Positions 45,257 through 56,777 of a stretch of 64,000 nt of DNA are shown piece by piece (the first letter of the stretch is position 1; each line of letters begins with the position of its first letter). A program made the position numbers and the translations under genes. Where the stretch lies: NCBI RefSeq assembly GCF_003589595.1, contig NW_020653391.1:4856578-4920577 (forward strand), in the 5' to 3' direction. The DNA comes from Hyposmocoma kahamanoa (lineage: Eukaryota > Arthropoda > Insecta > Lepidoptera > Cosmopterigidae). A model generated the notes under the pieces. That model made no database searches, was not told where the DNA came from, and saw only the letters and a list, made by a program, of their open reading frames with translations.

Positions 45257-45497
45257 GGTATTACGTCAGTGGTTAATGTGGATGAGACTTTAGAACGTGA
45301 CTTGATAAATGTAATCTACAAATGACTTTAATAAGAATGAAGCAAACGAGTGCAGTTGCGCGCCGTTACCCGCTGCTCCTGTGGATCCATCTACTCCTGT
45401 TTTCCGCCCTACTTGACATTGTGTTTTGATTTGATCGAGCATTACTTATTTGACAGTAATTGCTTCGGACAGGAAACGGAAACAGACCCCTAAGCCA
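45257..45497 (+). repeat. Family N copy followed by a half family C MITE
   Basis: N (TTACGTCAGTGGTTAATGTG, ACTTTAGAACGTGACTTG, AGAATGAAGCAAACGAG) then C remnants from 45376, in particular TTACTTATTTGACAGTAATT and GCTTCGGACAGG. Same order as at 30586-30881. Confidence 0.6.
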
Positions 45498-45590
45498 GGG
45501 TTTCTTAACCTGTGGTCCATGGACCCCTAAGGGGTCCGTGAGTCCACCGCATGAGTCAACGAACACCGGGGGTCCACCGCGAGCTCTAAC
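45488..45590 (+). mobile_element. hAT-like terminal fragment
   Basis: CAGGGTTTCTTAACCTGTGG followed by TCCATGGACCCCTAAGGGGT has the look of a hAT terminal repeat; the second end was not found. Confidence 0.35.
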
Positions 45591-45873
45591 ATAACAAATG
45601 CATTATATAAAAATTAGTTTACTATAATTTTGTGGTTAAATAGGTACCGTGCGCCTGATCTTTTCCAATCTGAGAGGAGAGGAGACGCGCGTCAATGCAA
45701 CCCGCGAACCTTTCTTCTTCATCTTTTCGGAAAGGGTCTTTGAAATTTTGAAAACTGCCCTAAGCAATGTATGTGATATTGTCTAATATATATATATATA
45801 TATATATGTATGTATTTATTAGTTACAGTTCTACGTTAAAACTAGGCATTTATATAACTCGTTTTGTCTAAAG

Positions 45874-46004
45874 GTCGCCATCGTACCGCGCTAAACCGTC
45901 GGAGCCGCAGAGCGAGCCGCAGCCGCACGAGCCACAACCTGCTGCAAACGCCACAAAAAAGCCGCAGCTCAAAGGCCCAAGACCCGTCGGCTCCAGCGTT
46001 TCGG
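45874..46004 (+). CDS. NWD-like STAND protein, coding exon 2
   Basis: The acceptor CTCGTTTTGTCTAAAG precedes 45874 and the donor TCGG|GTATGT follows 46004. After completing the split glutamate the exon encodes residues 24-66, rich in Pro, Glu and Gln (for example EPQSEPQPHEPQP), then a basic KGPRP stretch. It is probably a flexible linker between the acylated N-terminus and the folded domain. The phase fits exon 1 (two bases carried over) and exon 3 (one carried over). No similarity to the repeat families. Confidence 0.7.
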
Positions 46005-46025
46005 GTATGTGCAACTACTTAAAAC

Positions 46026-46864
46026 TTAGTAGCAGTAAAGCTCCTTGTGAAAGAAATCGTCCAGGATAGTACTGCCACCTTACCTATTTCTGACACCACT
46101 TAGTAATGTGAGCATTACTGTGTTCCGGTTTTGGAGGGTAAGGCGTTTATCACACTGCTCCGCGCCTCGCGACGGAGCGCGGGACGCGGAATCACGCACT
46201 CGGTGGCGGAGACCCAGATCTGCGTCAACGCGCGGTTTAATCTGCGCGGGGGCAGCGGTCTAGCGGCCCCGCGTCACTTAAAGTACTCGCTTCGCAGTTT
46301 ATCGCCGTAGTGATTGTATATGTAAACGAGATCCTTCTTTGACAAGAACGGTTAATAATACAGAACTCATTCAGGACGCTGAAGTTATACTGTCTATTTG
46401 GTTTTTGTTACTCAAATAAAAAGACACCTAAGATATTAGGTACATCCCTTTTTACGAACCACATCGATAAATGGATAATTTCAACTTCATTACAAAGATT
46501 TAAGAAAATATGTAAATAAATTTGGTCGATTTTCAATAGCAAATATAAATTTATCGACGTCGAGATCTATTGTAGAAAACTGAACATGTCCTTAAGCTTA
46601 AAAATCTGCGCGGTAGTGCAGAGCGCAGTGTGCCATACCCTTCGATTCACCGCGCCCCTCCGCGCGGAGTAGTGTTGTCAGTGTATTCGACGGCGCGTGT
46701 TTTCCACACAAACTGAGGTACTTCAGCACAATGTTAAAAAACGCAGCTCCGCGCTCCGCCGCGGGGCGCGGTACAGTGTGGTAATCGCCTTAGGGTGCTG
46801 CTGAAATTACAGGCATATGGGACTTGTCAACTTATGTCTTTGGGTGACGAGTGCAGTGGCAGTT
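46026..46864 (-). repeat. Family B copy split by a GC-rich TIR element
   Basis: 46026-46141 (AAAGCTCCTTGTGAAAG to TTTGGAGGGTAA) and 46793-46864 (GGGTGCTGCTGAAATTACAG to GACGAGTGCAGTGGCAG) are adjacent in every other B copy. Confidence 0.75.
46142..46789. mobile_element. GC-rich TIR element inside family B
   Basis: GGCGTTTATCACACTGCTCC at the left pairs with the inverse of GTACAGTGTGGTAATCGCC at the right. It is flanked by TAA (46139-46141) and TTA (46790-46792), one change from a perfect TAA duplication. The ends are very GC-rich (CGCGCCTCGCGACGGAGCGC). PIF/Harbinger-like by duplication size; no transposase. Confidence 0.75.
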
Positions 46865-47177
46865 TTTCAGACTCGATGAATAACGAATTACCTAGGCACT
46901 CACTTCCCGTGAAAGATTTAAAATTTGTGTATAGGTTCAAGTCATCTAAACAATTCCTACTTGCCAAATATATTTAAAAATAAATGGGAAAAAATAATTT
47001 TATGTTTTTGAGTAAGGACTGTTTTTTTCCAGAACCAGCTCACAAAAAGTTTGTCTCATTTTGAATTAAGTAGATATTTTTTAACAATTTTATTAAACGT
47101 TTTCTCACAATATTCTAACGACGATGGTTGTATTGGCGTGTACATATTCAAATTTTACGTCCAACACATTTTTTAAA

Positions 47178-47370
47178 TATTATCCAGTGACGGGACGAAC
47201 ATGTCGTGCGCCTGATGGTAAGCTGCACGCCTGTCCGTAACAGTGGCAATGCCCCTCAGATCTTTGCGATTTGAAGCTCTGAGTGGTACTACAGCTGTTA
47301 TGGAAAGGCATATCGCTTACCACCAGCCGCACGACTTGTTCATCCCGTCACCTCGTATCATAAAAGCAAC
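47178..47370. repeat. Two family B heads in inverted arrangement
   Basis: GTGACGGGACGAACATGTCG and CTGATGGTAAGCTGCACGCC read forward; from about 47245, TCAGATCTTTGCGATTTGAA through GCTTACCACCAGCCGCACGA to CTTGTTCATCCCGTCACC reads backward, giving a hairpin of about 190 bases. Confidence 0.6.
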
Positions 47371-48194
47371 ATAGAAAATGTAAATCAGAAGCAAACCACG
47401 TAAAAAACTTTTCACCGTCAAAATTATAAGTTACTTCCTATCGTAAAGGGAATGACGCAACACACATTAAATTTAAACACAACATTGAGCAAAACCATCT
47501 GCTACTTACCACCCATAGTTGATTTGTTATTATTTAAGACTAATCCGAAAGGGTGAGGGCTTGTTGAGCTGTAACACAGGTCTAGTTGCGAAGTATGAAC
47601 TCCAAACTTTCATTAAGGTCACAAACATTCGTGCCCTTTGTATAATAAAGTCACATGTCGCATTACTATTGCCATAGTCTTGTAACACAAAATAATTATG
47701 TGAAATTCAAGATTATATCGCACACTGAGAATGATAACGTCACAATACAAAAAACTTAATATTTATATATGTAACGCCATCTTGGATTTGAGCGTACTAA
47801 CATTATACTACAAAAACCCCCATGTATGTGGTGTATGTTGTTTTATAGAACTCTCTAGATGCCTTAATGACGTTTTGCTGTACAAGAGGAACGGGGCTCA
47901 GGATCTTAGAGGATGGGAAAAAATAGTCTGAGCTTAGGAGACAGCGCGAAACAGACATTTATTTGATAATGACAGAGATCGCTGAATTGTCAAACATGTT
48001 ACTAGTAACTGCTTGAAGGCATTGTCATTTTTGGATAGTGTTGTTTAGTTTTAAGACTAATCTAGTACAGGATTGCTGAGCGATCTCAGATCAATATTAT
48101 GGAAAACATTCACTAAAGTTATCTTTTAATTTTCGAAGTTTAAAATTAAAATACTGAATAATACTTATGGAATAGTAGATAAATATGCTCCTGA

Positions 48195-48590
48195 ACTCTC
48201 ATTTTGAATATAGCTAGCGATTTTCTTTCGAAAACAGTAATAGGAAGTGCGTTCCAAAATCTGACCGCATGAACAATGAAGGAGTGAGATTAGAAACTGG
48301 AATTAAAGATGGAAAAGATAACTGGGACCTAACGAGAAAGCGACAGGGCTTTATCCTGGGACCCGAGAAAGCTGAAACGCTCTTTCGGATAGGTACCCGG
48401 GAAGCACAGGGTTAGGTATGTAGAATATTGTAGAGAATGAAGACAATACGCAAATTCTTGCGGAGACGAATGGAAAGCCACTTGAGCTAACTGCGGTAGT
48501 GTAGATTCGGTCTTATTAACGAAGGCCAAAGATGAACCTTATACATAGGTGTTGTAACCGTTCAAGCTTGTTTAGCAGCTCATCAGTAAC
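48195..48590 (-). pseudogene. CR1/Jockey-like reverse transcriptase C-terminal remnant
   Basis: On the minus strand: LERLQHLCIRFIFGLR, stops, then across frames CVLSSFSTIFYIPN and (T)YPKERFSFLGSQDKALSLSR. LQNLCVRFIFGL and YL(K)ERF.FLG are typical of the end of lepidopteran CR1/Jockey-like reverse transcriptase. Broken by stops and frame changes and cut at the 5' side by the TIR element at 48623. Confidence 0.65.
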
Positions 48591-48622
48591 ATGCAAATAT
48601 GTAGTAGGAATCAGCATAGTCC

Positions 48623-49139
48623 GGCCATACACGGGCAGCTTGAAGCAGCTAGTATCGATTGCTTCTAGCTGCGACCACATAGCAAACTACAGTCTTTTAT
48701 TTAGACACATACTCCAAACCGCTCGAACAGTTGCGACTGCGTTGCGGGCGGTTTGAAGCGCGGTGAAATTTCATCGTGCAGTCAAGCAGTCGCCAGATAT
48801 ACACTGACTGCTCGAAATGTCTCCTGCTCCCGCGCAATTACCTCCGCCCGCGCTCTTCATTCCACGTCACGCGCGCATTTTCGTAGCAGCAAATTCTACG
48901 CCGCCACCGTCGTCGTGTGAGCAAAGGAGCAGTAGTAGTGCTTCTTTCTCAAAATCCATGTTGCTACTGATTTGAATGAAATTGAAATTGTGACTTGTTG
49001 AGCAGTTGATACCAACTGCTACAATTGGTATCAACTATTCCAGCTTGTCAATGGCAGTCTCAAGCTGTTGACTATGACTGCAAGACTGGTCTGTGTATGT
49101 TGATCATTACCTAACTGCTCGAGCAGGCCGTGTATGGCC
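48623..49139. mobile_element. TIR element of about 0.5 kb (family J)
   Basis: GGCCATACACGGGCAGCTTG at the left and CTCGAGCAGGCCGTGTATGG CC at the right are inverse ends with a few mismatches. The interior has GCAGTTGATACCAACTGC-type palindromes. No perfect target duplication (TCC against ACC). Confidence 0.65.
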
Positions 49140-49839
49140 ACCCGAGGGGTAAATTAAGAGATAGGGTTGTACACATTGCATTGGATTGTGCACCCAGAGC
49201 TATATTGGGTTGATATAAATCATTATTATTTTATAAGGTCACAAACCGTAATTTTGTTTAACAAAGTTATTATTTAGAAAGAACTTACTAGGTTTACATG
49301 CCCACACAAAAAATAACAAGCAAACCTTAAATTATACAGATCGGAAAGGAGTCCATTGTACACCCAGACAAAGAACTACTTTGTAAATTAAAAAAAAACA
49401 TCGCTATGACTTTATAACAATAACATGGGCAATACCCATTTTCGTAAGTGGTACATACGGTCACATACTTAAGTATACAATTTTTCATTATTGCAAATTG
49501 AAATATTTGTCGACGATGTAAGGTTCAGTTTCCTATGAGCATTTTTGATGTTTTTGTGTTTGAATGTGACCCTTCGTTAATGTTTGTGTTTGCACGTAAT
49601 GTTAAGCACACATTGCAAGAAATGGAAATTGACCGACTCATGCTACTGTGATTATTTTTAGACTTATTTTGTATTAACTAGACGATGACGTACGCTGTTT
49701 TATTTATGGCCTTGAACACGTTAATTACCCTGAACCTGATTTTTTTTAAATATACCTAACTGATGCTTTAGTTATAATATTATGGTCATTTATATTTCAT
49801 AATATGAGAATGTGAATTTTTATTAATGCATTTATATTT

Positions 49840-50035
49840 TTACCACTGGCACACTACGTCTTCTCCGAACAGAGATGTTCAGTTCTCCTCTGCCTCAGAG
49901 GATGTCTGGAAAAGACCGCTTTCGGCAATAAGGCTGCCTTGGCCCACATTAATTCTAAGTTGTCTATGCACTGTTTTTGTTTTTCTTTTGTGTGTGAATA
50001 ATAAAATGTATTATCTGTCTATTATTTCCTTTGTG
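49840..50035 (+). repeat. LINE 3'-end remnant
   Basis: GGCACACTACGTCTTCTCCG, CGGCAATAAGGCTGCCTTGG, AATAATAAAATGTATTATCT; homologous to 1980-2150. No coding sequence. Confidence 0.6.
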
Positions 50036-53000
50036 GCGGCCACTATCACGGTAAAAACAGATTATTTAGAAAAACACAAAATTCTTTTTATGAAGATAAA
50101 ATTTATTAAATCCAACAAAACGATTCCTCTCCCTGTAGACCCTAGAGAATAATTACTTAATAGTATTAGTTATTAGAAATGTCCGATTTTGACTTGAAAA
50201 AAAAGAATAAAAATTGAGAGGTACTTAATTATTGGACTGAAGATTTATGTTTTCTAATATCAAAAAGGGCACATTTACAGGGTTATGGACTCAACAATAT
50301 GTCTCAGGTGGCGTGAAAGCACACAGTTCAGTGCCAAACCTTAAAGTAGTAGAGGTGGGTGATAAATAACGTCACGATAAAAAAATCACGACGGTCCGCC
50401 ATCAAATAGTATCAACGTGACTCGTTCCGAAGGAACAACGTTCCCAAGTCACATAGGTGTTCCTCCGTTCCAATAGCTATCCCCGTCACTCACATCACGA
50501 CATACGTATTTGATACAATGCGCAATCTTCGTTCCGTTGGGACTGAGCGCGCCACTCGTTGTATAGTTCTCTTCAAATCGGGCCATTCCGGCGATGGGAG
50601 TGAGTGAGATAGGATGACTTTCTTTGCTCACACACAAGAATCGTAGTTGCTTATTACGACTAGAAAGGGCGGATGAAAAAAATCTGCAGCAGTTTCTGTA
50701 AACCTATTTATTAACAAAGTAAAATATTTTTGTATATTTGTTATATTATAGGAAGAGTTGGTATTTTATATTTATGTGTTATCTTACTTTGTGTATTCTA
50801 CTAGAAATATAATTACATTACACTTTATTGCTATTTTTAACAATCCAAAGATTTGCATTAAATAAGTAACACACAAAAGTACATTAAATACAAAATCAAC
50901 TTTTTGAATGGAATTGAAACTTATTACAAAGGGAGTAAAAACTTAAAACATTCTATAAAAAACGGCTGTAAGTATTAGAAAGAAGCCGCTGGTTAAAACC
51001 GTATATCGTGATGTAAGTTATATATACGTGACGGACGTAACAGTGACAAAATCACAGTGATTTATCACCGTAATGTTTTTGGTACCGGAACGACAGTCAC
51101 GGCGATAGAAATGTAACGCTATTGTCTATAAAGTAGCAGAAATAGGACTATAATATACTAGTGAAGTTAACTAAACGATAGCGCGTTTCAGAGTACAACT
51201 AATACCATCTAGCAGTGGCGTGATGGAACTAATTGCACGTTAAAGTTGTGCTTGTAATAACCTAATAGTACCATCATCGTCATTCGTTCGTAGAATCTTT
51301 AAGCCGCTCTCCTGAAAAGTTGTCATTTTGCAGATGTGGCATTGTTATACCAAGCGTGCTAAATGTTTATTTATTTATTAATTCATAATAACCAATGACC
51401 TACATGATAGTAACGATATCGTTGGATTTGCCCAATTCAACAATGTTAAATAGCTACAGAAACAATCTAAAAACCTACCTTACCTTCTCGAATTATTACA
51501 ATGAGCATGCAAAAAAAATGGTATTTACCATTTTAAACACTTCACAACAAATAGCTAGATATTTATCTAGGTATTTGTTGTGAAATGTTTAAAAACTTCA
51601 CAGGTAATTTATACGTCTATTATAAGAAAGCAATGTGTATTTACATAGGTACTGTCGATGCTCTAAGATAACTGACTCCCTAGCCGACCTTTTAGTTCTA
51701 AGAGCCTTCTTATGCATTCAACAGAAAAGGTGAAGGAATTCCAGTGTTTTTGTTGAAATTTGTATTTATATTATGTAATTAAAGATCCAGTTGGCTAAAA
51801 AGTTTCTTTAAACGTTATTCATTAATGATGCATTTGTAGGAAACAAAACTCTTTCTTGAGAATTTGTTTCGTAGGTTTATTAGCAACTACATGTTTTTTT
51901 TTACTTCTATAATAATAACGCACACACTCAATAAGAAAGTCATGAATTTTATGGCTGACTGATTAAATATTAAGTTTTAATAAAAATTTTTTTCACATTG
52001 ATCTACTGATGACCAAATGTCGGCTAGGGGGTCAAGGATCTTAGAGTAATTCTACGTATTAATCTATTGTAATGTGGTTTTTTTCTGTTTATGAAAAGGC
52101 ATAATTTTGGTCACGTACTATTATTTATATGGGTTCCATTCACGTACACCATTAACGTTTCATACACCTCCAATTTTTTTCGCTTATATGGAATTCTTGT
52201 AGATTGGAGTAGACCCCCAGGGGTCGATGTTGACCACTTTTGGGAACCATCGCTGTATAGAAATGCTATGAACTGTTTTTATAGCATTTCTGACAGGGGC
52301 AAACTTAAAATTTTTAAACGAGCTACTAGAACTCGAATTTGTACATATATATTATAGGCCTTATGTACTAATACAGCAATTGTAAAAAAAAATTGTACAA
52401 CAATGATTCATAAACAATGTTGGTGGTCTATCTGTGAATGGCGTCGTATAAAATTGTTTACAGTTAATGTTATTATTATTGATTTAAATGAACTTTAATT
52501 TATTCATGTTACATAGTATCCCATTGCTTTCCTTAAATGATGAGCATCTCCTTATAAATGTTTAATGTCTTAGCTCTTATACCTCCTACAGAAGTGCAAA
52601 CTGTTTAAAATTATTTAAGATCACTGATGCGAATGGAGAATTAAAAGATCTTTCGGTAACGGTATCGGCATATCGATGCCTTACTTTCTTAACGCGTATC
52701 TTATAAAGAATGATTATAATTATAAACTATATTATTATTATAAACTCATCAGATGGCAAAACTTTCTTTTTATATTTCTTATTGGGGGTGTTAATTTGGA
52801 TACATTACTTTAAGAACAGGTAAAAGCTAGTGTGTAAATATGAAAGAAATGTTATATGAAATCAACCTGAAATATTTGAATATATAATACATTTTTTGCA
52901 TTTCAGTAACTTAAAGCACTTTTAAGATACGAGTTCGAGAAAGTAAGGCGACGAGTATGTCATTCCGTAGTGTGTGGCAGTGCCTAACCTACTGATTATG

Positions 53001-53103
53001 AGACATGGAATGTAGAACCTGAAACATACCAAAACGCGGTATCATTTAGTCTTTCTTAAAGAATACGTAAACAAATTATAATGACAATGCATTTTCTTTC
53101 CAG
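50036..53103. other. Intron 2 segment, largely unassigned
   Basis: AT-rich. It contains a near-perfect inverted repeat at 51530-51594 (AACACTTCACAACAAATA), a SINE A tail inverse (AATAATAACGCACACACTCA at 51911-51932) and, at about 52205-52255, one end of the hAT-like family seen at 56778 (GGGGTCGATGTTGACCACTT). No exon was recognised. Confidence 0.45.
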
Positions 53104-53292
53104 ACTCCATCTCCCTATCATCACCGGTAACGTGCGTGTCTCCACGCGAAGATGCCGAAGGTCCTCCTATGCCAGTCGCTGTCTCATCATTGCTGGAGGA
53201 ACATAAGGGCCAGCTTATGGGCAGAACCAGCGCTAGTAGACCTCGGCGGCGTAGAGCAATGCTCATTTATGTATGCGCTGCTGATTCTCAGG
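53104..53292 (+). CDS. NWD-like STAND protein, coding exon 3
   Basis: Acceptor CATTTTCTTTCCAG, donor CAGG|GTAAGG. Encodes residues 68-129: a low-complexity Ser/Pro region, a basic RPRRRR cluster (112-117), and then the first beta-strand of the folded domain, MLIYVCAADSQ. (F/Y)(I/V)(C/S)AADSQD is the entry motif of the N-terminal TIR-like segment of NWD1/NWD2 and related STAND proteins. The frame continues as DCCSEK in exon 4. One base is carried over on both sides, in agreement with the neighbours. Confidence 0.8.
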
Positions 53293-54165
53293 GTAAGGAC
53301 ATTTCTGTATCTTTTGACTGGATTTTTTAATATACGACACGCATATATGCATTAAGAAGGAAGGAGGTACGATAAATGTGCAACTAAAAAACAGGAAGCG
53401 CACACTCTCCAAAATGGAGCCGATAGAAAACCGACAAGCTGGTCAGCGCTGGCGCTAGACCATGTAGTACCCGGCTGCATAAATCGATCCCGTGACGTCT
53501 TCGAGTAGGCACGCGGTCAAAATGGAATACTTACTTATATTTATAAAATATTTTCCCCAGTGATCGGAAATTCGAGTGGAATTATAAATGATGTTGGAAA
53601 GCAATAGCGCCGCGAGGGACGCAAGCGGAGGCATCGTAAACGGCGCTCGGGGCACCCCAAGACCCTGCGCCCGTGTGCGTCTCACACCCTGCGCTATTGA
53701 TAAAGCCGGCACTAATTTGTAGCTTCGTCTCCTTATAAGAGTCGTTACTTATAAGTCTTTGCTTTCCGCTCCACTAAGACTACTAAGGCAGCTAGCTGGT
53801 ATCAGGCGGGGTCGGTACCTCGGTGTCGGTGTCGTCGAGTTTTTGGCATGTTCAAGACTCGAGACTGATGTTTTCCCGAGACTTTTCAGTCTTAAGCCGG
53901 TTTTTTTACTACCATAATTAATCTGGTTACATGTGCATGACAATATTGTAGAGTGGAGCTTATTATAATCTGTGAAGATTGAAGAACTATAGTAATCAAA
54001 TCAGGTTATCTCTACCTTAAATAACATTTACAGCCAATATTTAATGTAAATAATTTTCTTTATAATTTGAGTTAGTAAACGCCTAGCCTATAAGTATAGA
54101 AACCTAATTTTGAAACAATCTGGAAAGTCTCGTTTTTCCTGGTATTTTCGAGATCGCACCGATCT

Positions 54166-54465
54166 AAGTAGCAATAGAGCTCCTTGTGAAAGAGTTCATC
54201 GAGGGAAATACTGCCACCTTACGTATTTCTGCCGCCAAGCAGTAATGTGAGCACTGCTGCATTCCGGTTTGGAAGGGTCAGAGGCTGGTGAACTTACAGG
54301 CATATGGAAGACACATCAACTTATGTCTCAGGATGACGGACGTAGTCACCCTAAGATCTTTGAGATTTAAAGCTCTGAGTGACACTGCAACTGTTATGGA
54401 CAGGCGTGTCGTTTACCACCAGACACACGACTTGTTCGACCCGTTACTTATATTATAAAAGTCTT
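54166..54465 (-). repeat. Family B copy, full length
   Basis: TAGCAATAGAGCTCCTTGTG, CTGCCGCCAAGCAGTAATGT, TCAGGATGACGGACGTAGTC, GGACAGGCGTGTCGTTTACC and CGACCCGTTACTTATATTAT, in reverse orientation, in intron 3. Confidence 0.75.
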
Positions 54466-54479
54466 GATATTTCTTCCCG

Positions 54480-54870
54480 AGACGCACAAATGCAGCGAGG
54501 CAGCAGTACTCCATACACGATCAATGTTTTATAGAGATTTAAAACCTGATCGGTAATACGCTGAACTAAAAATCATCAAAGCAAGTGTACGTGGCGGTGG
54601 CCCCCAAACGTTCCGAACCCAACTCTTCGATGCATAAATATAAACGTAACTTCCCCACCATTCCTTCGTTTTTTTGGACCCATGCCAACCAGGAAGTATT
54701 CCCAAGTATTTCAATACGGTATTTGTCTTGGTTTTCTTTATTAATCATCACACAAGATATGTTGGAAATGAATCTGAATTCCGGTTTCCAATATCTTAAC
54801 TTACATTCGAGATTCGTATACGAAACCAAATATTGTCGTAAATCAAATATGTGGAATTGAAAAAACACGA
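54480..54870 (-). pseudogene. Possible Jockey/CR1-like reverse transcriptase remnant
   Basis: The minus strand reads KYLGILPGWHGSKK, then ASKSWVRNVW, and after frame changes LYKTLI(V) and SCMEYCCLAAF. YLGI, SKKLG and YKAxVRSCMEYC are landmarks of non-LTR reverse transcriptase C-terminal parts. Heavily decayed; the assignment rests on short strings. Confidence 0.4.
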
Positions 54871-54951
54871 TTTGGAAATTTTAAAAACTGAATCAAACCA
54901 GTATACCTACATTATGGCTAATTAAATATTATTTAAATGATTTTCCATTAA

Positions 54952-55283
54952 GGCTCAACTCACACTGGCGCAGAGTCAAAACGTCGCGTCGCGTCGTGTC
55001 CTGTCTTTCAACTACAACGCTTGGCGACACGCGTCGCTGCGTGACGACGCTCGCATTAGTGCGCTCGGATCACAGTATGGTCTGACGTCTGACGCCTCAC
55101 TGCGCTCAAGTGACGCGCGAAACCGCCCGACTGCATCCAAGCGTCGACGCGCGTCTTCGACCGTTCCATATTTGCATAACACAAATTTGTACCTTAATAA
55201 TGGAAAAATAGAGATTAATATACTTTAGGCGAAAAACATGACGGGTCGCGACGCTTCGACTCTGCGCCAGTGTGAGTTGAGCC
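54952..55283. mobile_element. TIR element with perfect TAA duplication (family H)
   Basis: GGCTCAACTCACACTGGCGC AGAGTC at the left is the exact inverse of the right end; TAA at 54949-54951 and 55284-55286. The interior is full of GTCGCGTCGTG/GACGCGTCG-like repeats. PIF/Harbinger-type MITE. The perfect ends suggest recent insertion. Confidence 0.8.
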
Positions 55284-55769
55284 TAAGGGCGGGTAGATTT
55301 TGACAGTTGTTGAGGCCGTAACATGAGCAAATAATAAAAATTTATTATGAAAGTGGATGTTCTTTTGTGGCAACGATGCGGAAAACATTTTATAAACAAA
55401 GATCCATTCAGTATTTTTTTTTAAGTTTCATATGGTGAAATTCAAGGTGGGGAGATGCTCCGTTTCGCTAAAAATACAAAACGATGGATAGGTATATTGG
55501 TTGTATTGGTACACTAAAGCTGTGACATCACAAATAGATAATGCAGTTACTTTAAAAAGCCTAGTACTTTAAATAGCCCATCTAGAGATAGAATTACATA
55601 GGGCGCATTATAAGTTTCCGGAACTGGCCACTTACATAAACAATAGTTAAAAAGTAATTATAACACTTGAAAATGGAACTCTTTGGCTATAGAATACAGT
55701 TTGTTTCATCTAACTGTCACTTGTTTTTACATTGTGGCGTCATTTTAGAAATAGGTTGTCTACATCACC

Positions 55770-56193
55770 ATGGATTTAACAAGTGAAAATTTTCATAGTA
55801 TGATTTTCTACGACATTAAGTGTAATTTAACAGCTCAGCGGAGCTTCGCTCGGCTTCAAACTGCTTTTGGCGATCAAGCACCATGCATGACGACTATTTA
55901 TAGCTGGTTTGCAGAATTCAAACGCGGTAGTGTGAATCTTAGTGACGAATTTCGTGATGGTCGCCCGTCCACTGCTGTGAACAATAAAAACAGACAGACA
56001 TGTGACATACCATGAGATTCGAGCATCTGTAGGCATAGGCATGAGTCAAATGCAATCAATACTACACAAACATTTGGGTGTGAAACGGCTGTGCTCTCGA
56101 TGGATCCCACACAATTTGACTGAGGCTCAAAAAACGGATCGCGTCACGTGGTGCGATGCCATTCTTACCAGATTCAACGAAGGGGCGTCAATA
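55770..56193 (+). pseudogene. Mariner transposase, truncated
   Basis: Starts MDLTSENFHSMIFYDIKCNL, continues TIYSWFAEFKRGSVNLSDEF and RDGRPSTAVNN, the N-terminal helix-turn-helix and linker of mariner-family transposases. At about 55992 a deletion shifts the frame. VTYHEIRASVGIGMSQMQSI and RWIPHNLTEAQKTDRV follow in the second frame, and the sequence stops at FNEGAS, before the whole catalytic DD(34)D domain. A family A SINE tail (56195-56236) follows at once. It is in sense orientation inside intron 3 of the NWD-like gene. Non-functional. Confidence 0.85.
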
Positions 56194-56194
56194 G

Positions 56195-56236
56195 TGCGGG
56201 GCTATGTTGAGCGTGTGCGTTATTATTATTATATGA
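56195..56236 (+). mobile_element. Family A SINE tail
   Basis: AGTGCGGGGCTATGTTGAGC, GTGTGCG(TTA)n joined to the truncated end of the mariner copy. Confidence 0.65.
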
Positions 56237-56518
56237 ATAAAATGTGTTCCCCGCGGGAAGGTGCCCAAGATGCTAGCAGTGTTCCTTTGTATGGCTAAAC
56301 TAATGCGTTGGGCAAGGTAGCTGACGGCTCTTGGGTTTCCCAGACAGTCTATTATTTTTTGGATTAAATTTTGTACAGTTGAAGGGCACCAGGACCCCAT
56401 GGGCCAAGGGTTTCAACTCCAAAGGCTGTAAATAGGTAGTCGGAGCCGAAGTCTTTGTTAAAATGTTTGTTAATTACAATGAAACATCGATTGATCGATT
56501 TCTTTATCTTATTTCCAG

Positions 56519-56686
56519 ACTGCTGTAGCGAGAAAGGCGCGCTACAATGCGGCGTGGCGGCAAAGCTGCGCGCGCGCGCCCGTCGTGCTGGTTGGCGTGT
56601 GCACGTCGCCGACCTGCATTGGCGGTCGCCCCTAGAGCAACAGCGGGACCATAGATTCCCCGTCCTCTGCCTGACGGAGTTAGCTC
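56519..56686 (+). CDS. NWD-like STAND protein, coding exon 4
   Basis: Acceptor CTTTATCTTATTTCCAG, donor GCTC|GTAAGT. Encodes residues 131-185: CCSEKGALQCGVAAKL, an Arg/Ala-rich helix, then WRVHVADLHWR and FPVLCLTELA. The D(L/F).W(G/R) string after a beta-strand and the CL.E(L/I) helix are conserved in the N-terminal TIR-like domain of NWD1/NWD2-type proteins; the usual WGV is WRS here. Codon use is GC-rich, unlike the surrounding introns. Confidence 0.85.
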
Positions 56687-56777
56687 GTAAGTTCTCTCTC
56701 TTAGCTGTAGCAACGTCATGGCGAATAATTAACAGCGCTCCATAATACGTAGCATTTGCCGATGAAGTTCTAAAATA

